From an uncultured Rhodopirellula sp. (lineage in GTDB: Bacteria; Planctomycetota; Planctomycetia; Pirellulales; Pirellulaceae), in NCBI GenBank assembly GCA_913061385.1, contig CAJXTM010000380.1:1-5107 (forward strand): 5,107 nucleotides of DNA, written 5' to 3'. Shown here piece after piece: positions 1-5,107 of the stretch. Position 1 is the first letter of the stretch. Every line of letters begins with the position of its first letter. The notes under the pieces were generated by a model. It had not been told where the DNA came from. It did not search any database and saw only the letters and a list, made by a program, of their open reading frames with translations. Position numbers and translations under genes: made by a program.

Positions 1-33
1 TCGTCGGCAGCGTCAGATGTGTATAAGAGACAG
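1..33 (+). other. Nextera Read 1 transposase adapter (library artefact)
   Basis: Bases 1-14 match the Read 1 tail of the Illumina Nextera adapter and bases 15-33 match the 19-base Tn5 mosaic end, with no mismatch to the sequence I know. This is synthetic DNA left untrimmed, not part of the organism. It supplies a false GTG start at position 19, which places the artefact residues MYKRQ in front of the truncated secretin. Genomic sequence begins at 34. Confidence 0.98.
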
Positions 34-1851
34 ACTTTCGGCCCCTCAAGAATTCAGCCAGATTTTCCTGCCGAGTTAATCTTGCCACCACCCAGCGATG
101 CAACACGACGCAATGCCAGCCGTTTTGTCGAGTCACAAGTCGAGCCTGAACTTCCTTTACCTCTCGTGCTCGGTCGCCCCAAGATATTGCGATTGGCTGA
201 CACGCCAACGCGAATCTACATCCCCGATGATGATACCATTCGAACCGAAGTCATTGATCAGGAAACTGGTCGCGAGCTTGCCGTGACCGGAGTACGTCCC
301 GGCACCACGACGCTGATGCTCTGGTTCAACGACGAAGATGCACCCAGCGGGCAATCAGTCGTAAGCTATCTGGTTCGCGTTTATGCAGACCCCTTATTGA
401 AACGTCCCGTCGGTGAGTTGGAAGTGGAACTGAACAAGACATTTCCCAACAGCTTGGTCCAACTTGATGAGATTGCAGATCGGCTAATCGTACGTGGTCA
501 AGCGTCTGACGTGATCGAGATGTCGCAAATTATGCAAGTGCTCGTCGGAGCGCGCGGAGTTCGGCCTGGTCTCACACGAGCACAGATACCTCCAACCGTG
601 GGTACAGCGTTTAACTTCGCTGCTGTCGATGAAACGCTTGAATCTGAGGAAACAGCTGCCGAACGTCGACGGGTGATAGACCCACTCGCCTTAGCCCAAG
701 CTGGCATCATCAATCAAATGAAAGTCGTTGGTGAGCAGCAGGTCATGCTGAAAGTCACGGTTGCCGAAGTCAACCGCAGCGCGGCTCGAAGCATCGGTCT
801 CAACTTTGGCGTTGATAATGCGAATGGTCTAACGGTATTCCGATCGTTGACAGGTGGCTTAGCCGGAGGAACCAGCACTGGTGCAAATCAGGGCGGCACC
901 AACATTCTTGCCTCTCTCGACATGGGGCAAGTTCGCTTGGCCATCGATGCACTCCGCAAAATGAACCTTTCACGAACCCTCGCTGAACCGAACTTGGTCG
1001 CAATGAACGGTCAGTCGGCTGATTTTAGGGCCGGTGGCCAATTCCCGATCCCTATCATTAGTTCGGGTGGTGGTGTCGGAAACAATCTGCAAGGTGTTTC
1101 ATTCGTGCCCTTTGGCGTTTCGCTGGAGTTCACACCCTTTCTTCAAGATCGTGACGTCATACGCTTGCAAATGAATGCCTCTGTCAGCACGCGTGACGAG
1201 TCACTTGGTACCAGTATTGGCGGTGGAGGAGGAGGCACATCTGTCGCGGGATTGAACAGCCGCGATTTCTCAACCACGGTGCAATTGCGTAGTGGGCAAA
1301 CGATTGCAGTCGCAGGACTATTGCAAACCAACTATGGAGCCAGCACCGACCGCATACCATTCTGGGGCGACCTCCCGTTCATTGGTGCCACGGGGGGTGC
1401 GAATCGCACCAGTAGTGGCGAGCAAGAATTAGTTATTCTCGTCACCCCCCACCTCGTTGCCCCGGTCGATGCGTGTGCCCCTTTGGCGGTCCCAGGAGAC
1501 GATGTTCACGAACCAACGGACATCGAATTCTTCCTTGCGAATCGACTGGAAAGTCGGCGATCCAAGGACTACCGAGCTTCGGTCCGAACCGATTTTGCGA
1601 GACAGAAGCGTGCCGAGCACTGCTGTCCTGAAATTTTTATGATTGGAGATATTGGCCCCACTGATCGTTGCTGTCCCCAATCAACTCACACTCCACACAC
1701 TGCAATTTCGACCAATCCGCAACCAGCGACGCCAGCAACCTCGGCCCATACAGCCAGGTTCACCGACTTGATTGAGTCAAGCGAGCAAGCGACAGCGGAT
1801 CAAAACACATCGCTACGCCGAATGATCAAGCGAGGCCCCAATGTTAATTAA
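34..1851 (+). CDS. cpaC: Tad pilus secretin, CpaC/RcpA type, 5'-truncated
   Basis: This protein forms the multimeric outer-membrane channel through which a Tad (type IVc) pilus passes. Residues are counted from the first genomic codon at 34. Residues about 49-120 match the N-terminal domain of pilus secretins (RPKILRLADTPTRIYIPD through the VSYLVRVYADP strand). Residues 126-173 form a BON-like segment (LVQLDEIADRLIVRGQ). Residues 230-477 are the secretin core, with VMLKVTVAEVNRSAARSIGLNF, LAEPNLVAMNGQSADFRAGG, SGQTIAVAGLLQ, RIPFWGDLPFIGA and ELVILVTPHLVAP. Gly-rich loops lie near 274-288, 345-354 and 396-401, in the region where secretins carry gate loops. A tail of about 125 residues follows, with two Cys pairs (530-531, 546-547) and a Thr/Pro/His/Ala linker. 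The true start and signal peptide are missing because the contig begins at the adapter; perhaps 30-100 residues are lost. The pilus N-domain plus BON plus secretin order argues for CpaC/RcpA rather than GspD. The stop overlaps the next gene. Confidence 0.93.
   Translation, partial: TFGPSRIQPDFPAELILPPPSDATRRNASRFVESQVEPELPLPLVLGRPKILRLADTPTRIYIPDDDTIRTEVIDQETGRELAVTGVRPGTTTLMLWFNDEDAPSGQSVVSYLVRVYADPLLKRPVGELEVELNKTFPNSLVQLDEIADRLIVRGQASDVIEMSQIMQVLVGARGVRPGLTRAQIPPTVGTAFNFAAVDETLESEETAAERRRVIDPLALAQAGIINQMKVVGEQQVMLKVTVAEVNRSAARSIGLNFGVDNANGLTVFRSLTGGLAGGTSTGANQGGTNILASLDMGQVRLAIDALRKMNLSRTLAEPNLVAMNGQSADFRAGGQFPIPIISSGGGVGNNLQGVSFVPFGVSLEFTPFLQDRDVIRLQMNASVSTRDESLGTSIGGGGGGTSVAGLNSRDFSTTVQLRSGQTIAVAGLLQTNYGASTDRIPFWGDLPFIGATGGANRTSSGEQELVILVTPHLVAPVDACAPLAVPGDDVHEPTDIEFFLANRLESRRSKDYRASVRTDFARQKRAEHCCPEIFMIGDIGPTDRCCPQSTHTPHTAISTNPQPATPATSAHTARFTDLIESSEQATADQNTSLRRMIKRGPNVN
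1832..1835 (+). promoter_or_regulatory. Ribosome-binding site for the lipoprotein gene
   Basis: GAGG lies five bases before the ATG at 1841, inside the last codons of the secretin gene. It supports 1841 as the start, and together with the 11-base overlap suggests translational coupling. The spacing is at the short end of the usual range. Confidence 0.5.
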
Positions 1852-2425
1852 AATTACCATCGCAAGTTTCACCAAAAGTTGTCTTGCTGTTGCCCTGATC
1901 ACGACTTGGGGTTGTGCCTCACGAGGCGGTATCTTCGGAGTTGATCGCTGTGCGGATATCCCTGCGGGCGCAATTCCTGAGCCGGCTGGCGCCAAGGTTT
2001 GCGACTGGCAAACCGCTCAGGTCGCGAACGCGGAAGCTGACCAGACCGTTTTCTACAAGTGTGACTTCGTCGGAAACAGTGCCAAAATTGCACCCGAGTC
2101 GCTCAATCGCATCGCTCGATCCGCAGGTAGCGGTCTGGCGACGAATCAGCCTTCCATCATCGAGCCTTCGGGTGATGAAACACTCGATGCTGCGAGAGTT
2201 ACCGCTGTCAGTCTCCAACTAGCCTCCTACGGATTCACTGACCCAGTCGTAACGGTGGCGATTCCGGCAGCACTCGGCATGCAAGGCATTCGCGCTGAAC
2301 GCATTGCTGACGGACTTGGTAATTTCGGCAACGGATCGTCCGGAAACGGCAGGGGTGGCTACCAACCCATGGGTATGGGCATGGGTGGTTCATTTGGAAA
2401 TACAATACCCGGAGCAAGCTATTGA
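1841..2425 (+). CDS. Putative lipoprotein of the Tad pilus locus, function unknown
   Basis: The 194-residue protein has a positive N-terminus, a hydrophobic stretch (residues 7-22) and a possible lipidated cysteine at C25 (TTWGC). This is a weak lipobox, since the -3 residue is not Leu. After a short linker comes CADIPAGAIPEPAG (37-50), which I associate with planctomycete proteins found next to secretins. Residues 106-155 (IIEPSGDETLDAARVTAVSL, then VVTVAIPAALGMQGIRAERI) look like an alpha/beta fold recalling the second half of CpaD or OmpA-like domains, with LDAAR preceding a helix and then a beta strand. The last 35 residues are Gly/Asn/Met-rich (PMGMGMGG). The gene overlaps the secretin by 11 bases and its stop shares a base with the next start, so the three genes are probably co-expressed. 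By position it could do the job of CpaD/RcpB, the outer-membrane lipoprotein that assists the secretin. That role is inferred from context rather than clear homology. Confidence 0.8.
   Translation: MLIKITIASFTKSCLAVALITTWGCASRGGIFGVDRCADIPAGAIPEPAGAKVCDWQTAQVANAEADQTVFYKCDFVGNSAKIAPESLNRIARSAGSGLATNQPSIIEPSGDETLDAARVTAVSLQLASYGFTDPVVTVAIPAALGMQGIRAERIADGLGNFGNGSSGNGRGGYQPMGMGMGGSFGNTIPGASY
2411..2414 (+). promoter_or_regulatory. Ribosome-binding site for the TPR gene
   Basis: GGAG is ten bases before the ATG at 2425 and seven before an in-frame TTG at 2422. It does not decide between the two. ATG is preferred because it is the stronger codon and forms the common TGATG stop/start junction. 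Confidence 0.45.
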
Positions 2426-3153
2426 TGACCACTCATCTACTGTGCAGAATGCACATGATCATTCTGCCTCTGGTTCTACTCTTACCGCTTTCGCTTGGGT
2501 GCGGCAGCATTCGAAAAGACAAGAGACAAGATTTTCTGAAGCCGTTTGCGTCTGTTGCTCCCTCAGGTGAGAGAGGGCATTCGCAAACGATCCCCAGCGA
2601 TTACACGCTGTGTGTCGAAACCGCGAAAACAGTTGCGGCTCTAGGACATGCCGAAGAAGCGATCAAACTGTACGAACACGCCGAAACGTTAGATTCGGCA
2701 GCTCCGTCACTCGATTCGCAACTGGCACCACTTTACGCTAGCCTTGGGGATTACTTCGCTGCTATCGCGCGGTACCAACTCTGCACAGCTCAATCTCCCG
2801 ACGATGTCGAACTGTGCAATAACTTTGCGTGGACATTGATGGAGGCGGGGCAATTCAAACAAGCAATTGCCGAAGCAAATCGTGGATTACAAATTAACAA
2901 CCACCACACGCGACTTCAAGCAACCCTCGCGATGATTCACTATCAACAAGGAGATGATGCAAAAGCTCTCCAAGGATTTGAAAGAGCACACGGGCCGATT
3001 GCTGCACACCACAACCTTTCACTTCTTGACATTGATTCTGGTAATCTTGAGTCAGCGAAAGATCACCTGCAGATCGCAAGACAATCGCCTGAAACGAACG
3101 GTCAGGCCGAGGTGATGTTGACCGCACTCGAGGCACAGACATCTACACATTAA
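2425..3153 (+). CDS. TPR lipoprotein, TadD-like
   Basis: The 242-residue protein (counted from ATG 2425) begins with a hydrophobic signal (residues 11-25, IILPLVLLLPLSLG) ending at C26, so it is a likely lipoprotein. The lipobox LSLGC is imperfect. After a charged linker come about four or five tetratricopeptide repeats covering roughly residues 60-223. The clearest units are AKTVAALGHAEEAIKLYEHA (68-87), APLYASLGDYFAAIARY (101-117), NNFAWTLMEAGQFKQAIAEA (132-151), and ATLAMIHYQQGDDAKALQGF (167-186). The last unit, near NLSLLDIDSGNLESAKDHL, is degenerate. TPR arrays bind partner proteins. TadD of Tad loci is a TPR lipoprotein needed for pilus assembly, and the place directly after the secretin and its lipoprotein fits that role. 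The start overlaps the preceding stop by one base. An in-frame TTG at 2422 or the ATG codons at 2449 and 2455 are alternative starts; the latter would still leave the hydrophobic segment. TPRs alone are not specific, so TadD is an inference. Confidence 0.85.
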   Translation: MTTHLLCRMHMIILPLVLLLPLSLGCGSIRKDKRQDFLKPFASVAPSGERGHSQTIPSDYTLCVETAKTVAALGHAEEAIKLYEHAETLDSAAPSLDSQLAPLYASLGDYFAAIARYQLCTAQSPDDVELCNNFAWTLMEAGQFKQAIAEANRGLQINNHHTRLQATLAMIHYQQGDDAKALQGFERAHGPIAAHHNLSLLDIDSGNLESAKDHLQIARQSPETNGQAEVMLTALEAQTSTH

Positions 3154-3244
3154 ACGGTATCTTTCCAATCAATGCAGAGATCGGTCGACGGTGCTAGGAC
3201 ACGATTCGGCTAGGTACACGCGAGCCTTCAACAACAAAGGCCGC

Positions 3245-3277
3245 ATTGGCTCAATACTCTTCTGAACCAGAGCCAAT
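3245..3277. repeat. Inverted repeat, 8-bp stem
   Basis: ATTGGCTC (3245-3252) and GAGCCAAT (3270-3277) are perfect reverse complements separated by 17 bases. The repeat lies 92 bases after the TPR gene stop. There is no T-run after it, so it is not a classical intrinsic terminator. It could be a structured piece of the element-like stretch or an mRNA 3' stabilising hairpin. Confidence 0.4.
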
Positions 3278-3596
3278 TCACCACCCTGTTTGAGTCAGGT
3301 CTTGGCATACGCCAGCACCGTGACATTCAACGACGCGAGATTTTCGTTCCGCTGAAAATACTCAGCACACTCCGTGCTCCCGACATTCCATCGGAGCGTT
3401 TACTCGAATGTGCAGGTCTACCGAGCAAGATGGCGGATAGCTTGATCTGTTTACTTCTCTCGCTCGCAGCACCCCGAAAGCTTCAATTCACTGCATTTAC
3501 GCCAACCAAGGCCCTGGGATCTCGCTGATTTGATAGGGCCACACCAAGTGCCGCCCCTTCTTTGTGCCATCTTTCCCGTAGCTTGGAATTAATTGA

Positions 3597-3616
3597 AGCA
3601 CACCCACCCGTGTGTT
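3597..3616. repeat. Short hairpin, 7-bp stem
   Basis: CACAC (3599-3603) pairs with GTGTG (3610-3614) around a CCACCC loop. The stem extends by one G-T and one A-T pair. It falls at the outer edge of the element-like stretch. No T-tract follows on the plus strand, so its role is unknown. Confidence 0.3.
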
Positions 3617-3995
3617 CAGCAGGCGATATTAAACACTTCTTTCATTGCTGGGTTCATTCTAAGTTCATTGCCATCATCATCTTACTGACGGCCACAGTCG
3701 GTGCACGGAACTCAAACCAGATGCTGGACATTTACACAGTCTATTTACATGAACACGGAATAACACAACCACAATCAACTGCAAACCCTTCAGACAGTCG
3801 TTGGCACACCCGATCGCTCGACAGGATTGAGCCAGCAAGCAGGAATACAACATCCGTTGCTCGTGCCTGTGGAAGATTTGATACGAAAAACGCGACTCCG
3901 CCTCTCTTCTTTCGCTTCTGCTGATGTCTCCTGCAATCTAAACCCCGGCACAATTCGCTGGTTCACCAAAAGACATCCCTAAGACCACAAATCGG

Positions 3996-4055
3996 ATGAG
4001 TGTTTGGGCCTTTTGCATCGGCTCCCTGAGTATCGGTGACGTTGAATACACTCAT
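3996..4055. repeat. Long-loop inverted repeat upstream of the sigma factor
   Basis: ATGAGTGT (3996-4003) and ACACTCAT (4048-4055) are perfect reverse complements with 44 bases between them. The pair sits about 145-205 bases before the sigma factor start. Inside and beside it ATCGG occurs three times (3991, 4017, 4032). It could be a paired regulator site or leader structure, or chance. Confidence 0.3.
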
Positions 4056-4112
4056 TGGGTGCGTATGTTCTTGCAGTGCATTTACCTCAGCACGTGAAGA
4101 GAATGTACTAAT

Positions 4113-4131
4113 ACCAAATTAGCATTTTGGT
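4113..4131. repeat. Small AT-rich hairpin upstream of the sigma factor
   Basis: ACCAAA (4113-4118) and TTTGGT (4126-4131) form a 6-bp stem with a 7-base loop, followed by TTTCT. It is too weak for a confident terminator but is the only stem-plus-T-like pattern on the plus strand of this intergenic region. It could equally be an operator half-site pair. Confidence 0.25.
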
Positions 4132-4199
4132 TTTCTGTAAGAAATCGGCCGTTTGAGGTCACTAATTAGGTAGAAACAATCCGTTAAGCGAAGCAAGCG

Positions 4200-4712
4200 A
4201 TGAAACCAACCGAACAGCAGCGTATTTTCGAAGAATGGCTTGGCCTGCACAGTGGCCTGCTATTCAAAGTTGTACGTGCCTATGCATTCAACTCTCACGA
4301 TCAAGACGATCTCTTTCAAGAAATAACAGCACAGCTTTGGAATTCCGTTCCGGGCTACCGCGGCGACTCTGCTCTCCCAACCTGGATCTATCGCGTCGCA
4401 CTTTACTCTGCTATTGGATGGTCAAAAAAAGAGACTCGCCACCGTGAAAAACATCAGTTGAGCATTGCTGACGAGCGTCTACTGTTGCAAAAACCAAGTC
4501 CAATGAACCCCCAACTTGAGTGGCTGTACGAACAAATATCCCAACTTGATGAGATTGATCGTTCACTGACGCTGATGATGCTTGACGGTTTTAGCTACCG
4601 GGAAATCGGAGACGCGATGGGCATCTCACAGACCCACGTTGGGGTGAAATTGAACCGCATCAAAAAACGACTCACGGACCTGTCCACAAAGGAAGACAAG
4701 CATGGAATTTGA
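4200..4712 (+). CDS. ECF-type RNA polymerase sigma factor
   Basis: The 170-residue protein has the size and two-domain plan of extracytoplasmic-function sigma factors, which direct RNA polymerase to a small regulon and are usually held by an anti-sigma protein. Region 2 spans about residues 14-80, with the polymerase-binding motif DQDDLFQEI (34-42), the YRGDSALPTWIYRVA segment (53-67) and a basic KKETRHREK stretch (76-84) following. A short linker leads to region 4 (about 110-160), with the helix-turn-helix GFSYREIGDAMGISQTHVGVKLNRIKKRL (130-158) that would read the -35 box. No extra C-terminal domain is present. An in-frame TAA at 4185 makes ATG 4200 the first possible start. No clear Shine-Dalgarno sequence precedes it, which is not unusual in planctomycetes. 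The stop overlaps the next gene by 11 bases, as expected for a sigma factor/partner pair. The ECF subgroup and target promoters cannot be told from this sequence. Confidence 0.95.
   Translation: MKPTEQQRIFEEWLGLHSGLLFKVVRAYAFNSHDQDDLFQEITAQLWNSVPGYRGDSALPTWIYRVALYSAIGWSKKETRHREKHQLSIADERLLLQKPSPMNPQLEWLYEQISQLDEIDRSLTLMMLDGFSYREIGDAMGISQTHVGVKLNRIKKRLTDLSTKEDKHGI
4689..4693 (+). promoter_or_regulatory. Ribosome-binding site for the membrane protein
   Basis: AAGGA (within AAAGGAAG, 4688-4695) is eight bases before the ATG at 4702, an ideal distance. It lies inside the sigma factor gene and is the main reason for choosing 4702 as the start. It contrasts with the sigma factor itself, which lacks an evident site. 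Confidence 0.7.
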
Positions 4713-5077
4713 AGACCTCCAGGTGATCTGGAATACACAACACGACGAACCTTTGTACGGAGTGAATGAAGAGGGTTTACACAACACCCTGCGAAACAAA
4801 AGCAAGCAATTTCGGAGGGTGATCTTTTTGCAGCATTTCCAGACTTTCTGCGGTTGCACCATCGCTATCACCTCCATCGTTGGCCTGTTTCTTCTCAACG
4901 CATCTGGCGTGCTGGGAAACATTGGCTCGTCGCGAGCTTTGTACGGATGGGAGATCGCTGCATTGCTGGTTGCCCTGCTCTGCTGGTTGCAATTTGGACT
5001 GTCCGTTTATCTCGGGAATCGACAACAAAGAAATCGAGAGAAATATGACACGACATCGCTTCTTGATGATCTCGAAC
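4702..5077 (+). CDS. Two-helix membrane protein, putative anti-sigma partner, 3'-truncated
   Basis: The frame opens at ATG 4702 and runs without a stop to the adapter, giving 125 genomic residues. The rest of the gene is missing from the contig. The N-terminus, about 48 residues, is soluble and begins MEFEDLQVIWNTQHDEPLYG; the pattern DLQxxW...LYxxNEExL resembles small membrane proteins encoded after ECF sigma genes. Two hydrophobic helices follow (about 49-72, FCGCTIAITSIVGLFLLNAS, and 84-104, EIAALLVALLCWLQFGLSVY) with a short loop between them, then a charged stretch (RQQRNREKYD). By position, with an 11-base overlap and its own ribosome-binding site, it is a candidate to hold the sigma factor at the membrane. 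No zinc-binding HxxxCxxC anti-sigma motif is visible, so any binding would be by another fold. The residues after E125 in a naive translation (PVSYTHLTLP) come from the adapter. Confidence 0.82.
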
Positions 5078-5107
5078 CTGTCTCTTATACACATCTGACG
5101 CTGCCGA
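5078..5107 (-). other. Nextera adapter, reverse complement, last three bases missing (library artefact)
   Basis: Bases 5078-5096 are the reverse complement of the 19-base Tn5 mosaic end, and 5097-5107 are 11 of the 14 bases of the Read 1 tail. The DNA is synthetic. It extends the truncated membrane protein with false residues and gives minus-strand frames false starts (MYKRQ and MCIRDR). Genomic sequence ends at 5077. Confidence 0.98.

Larger units (their letters stand above)
3169..3628 (-). other. Possible decayed or dispersed element with broken protein-like frames
   Basis: Read on the minus strand, three open stretches follow one another, each in a different frame. They are 3628-3497 (43 codons, containing LQLIPSYGKDGTKKGR and ending SEIPGPWLA), 3482-3327 (51 codons, containing SKQIKLSAILLGRPAH) and 3399-3169. 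The last contains ECAEYFQRNENLASL and, after an in-frame TGA at 3297-3295, ALVQKSIEPMRPLLL. In the third stretch roughly two thirds of codons end in G or C, which is suggestive of former coding. None has a good start. On the plus strand 3214-3528 is also open for 104 codons, in the exact antisense register of the third stretch and preceded by ATG at 3172 and an amber codon at 3211. It may be a frameshifted pseudogene, a repeated non-coding element, or chance. The peptides remind me of short hypothetical ORFs in Rhodopirellula genomes, which I cannot verify. Confidence 0.3.
3154..4199. other. Intergenic region of about 1.05 kb without a convincing gene
   Basis: No frame here has a good start, a ribosome-binding site and recognisable domains. 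The longest start-to-stop frame (3562-3924, plus, 120 codons from TTG) has a Cys/His/Thr/Ser/Arg-rich, non-family-like composition and no Shine-Dalgarno sequence. The minus frame 3741-3953 is similar in quality. There is no strong hairpin followed by a T-run after the TPR gene, so the operon end is not marked by a clear intrinsic terminator. No tRNA, rRNA, CRISPR or insertion-sequence ends were seen. The region includes an element-like stretch and several inverted repeats, listed separately. The promoter of the sigma factor gene must lie in the last few hundred bases, but I could not pick out convincing -35/-10 boxes. Confidence 0.7.

Noticed and set aside
19..33. GTG start at 19 giving the secretin an MYKRQ N-terminus
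   Set aside because: These bases are adapter; MYKRQ is a known translation artefact of it. The secretin is simply truncated at its 5' end.
1899..2222. Overlapping frames of 64-102 residues on both strands inside the lipoprotein gene
   Set aside because: They are shadow frames of a gene with a signal peptide, good coupling to its neighbours and sensible composition.
3351..3366. GCTGA/TCAGC hairpin with a 6-base loop
   Set aside because: A five-base stem with no T-run is expected often by chance in a kilobase of sequence.
3562..3924. 120-codon plus-strand frame with a hydrophobic stretch (FIAIIILLTATVGA)
   Set aside because: It has a TTG start, no ribosome-binding site, no recognisable domain and an odd residue composition. 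It is probably a chance frame, though a small unknown protein cannot be fully excluded.
3741..3953. 70-codon minus-strand frame, rich in Cys, Arg and Val
   Set aside because: It has a TTG start, no ribosome-binding site and no family resemblance, and overlaps another chance frame.
459..4557. A 17-base identical string at 459-475 and 4541-4557 (CCAACTTGATGAGATTG)
   Set aside because: Both copies encode QLDEI inside unrelated, well-supported genes (secretin and sigma factor) with no similarity around them. Shared codons explain it better than a functional repeat.
4777..5094. Minus-strand frames of 105 and 65 residues starting MCIRDR and MYKRQ (the latter at 4895-5092)
   Set aside because: Their starts lie in the adapter and their bodies are antisense to the sigma partner gene.
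1..5107. Terminal inverted repeats suggesting a composite transposon
   Set aside because: The repeats are exactly the synthetic Nextera Read 1 adapter with the Tn5 mosaic end, and no transposase gene lies between them.

Overview
The window is a bacterial fragment whose protein content fits a planctomycete, most likely of the Pirellulales (Rhodopirellula-like). The evidence is a Tad-type secretin with a long extra C-terminal tail, followed by a small lipoprotein with an IPAGAIPEPAG motif, and an ECF sigma factor followed by a two-helix membrane protein. The taxon is an inference from protein style and moderate base composition, because no marker gene is present. Both ends are not genomic: bases 1-33 are a complete Nextera Read 1 transposase adapter, and bases 5078-5107 are its reverse complement lacking the last three bases. 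Real genomic sequence is therefore 34-5077, and both end genes are cut by the library preparation rather than by biology.

Layout: (1) 34-3153 is a tightly packed plus-strand operon fragment. It holds a secretin of the CpaC/RcpA type lacking its N-terminus, a putative outer-membrane lipoprotein overlapping it by 11 bases, and a TPR lipoprotein whose start codon shares a base with the previous stop. Together they look like the outer-membrane part of a Tad (tight adherence) pilus machine: the channel, a lipoprotein in the place where CpaD/RcpB often sits, and a TadD-like pilotin or assembly factor. The motor ATPase, inner-membrane platform and pilin genes are not in the window. (2) 3154-4199 is about 1.05 kb with no convincing gene. 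It does contain a stretch (about 3169-3628) with protein-like but broken reading frames and small inverted repeats, possibly a decayed or dispersed element. (3) 4200-5077 is a second plus-strand unit: an ECF-type sigma-70 factor followed, with an 11-base overlap and a good ribosome-binding site, by a membrane protein with a soluble N-terminus and two transmembrane helices. The latter is cut at its 3' end and is a candidate anti-sigma partner.

The two units may be functionally unrelated; nothing in the sequence shows that the sigma factor controls the pilus genes. I found no complete undescribed system. The points most worth a second look are the adapter ends (which create false start codons and peptides), the unusual cysteine-containing secretin tail, the lineage-specific lipoprotein, the sigma factor/membrane protein pair, and the element-like intergenic stretch.
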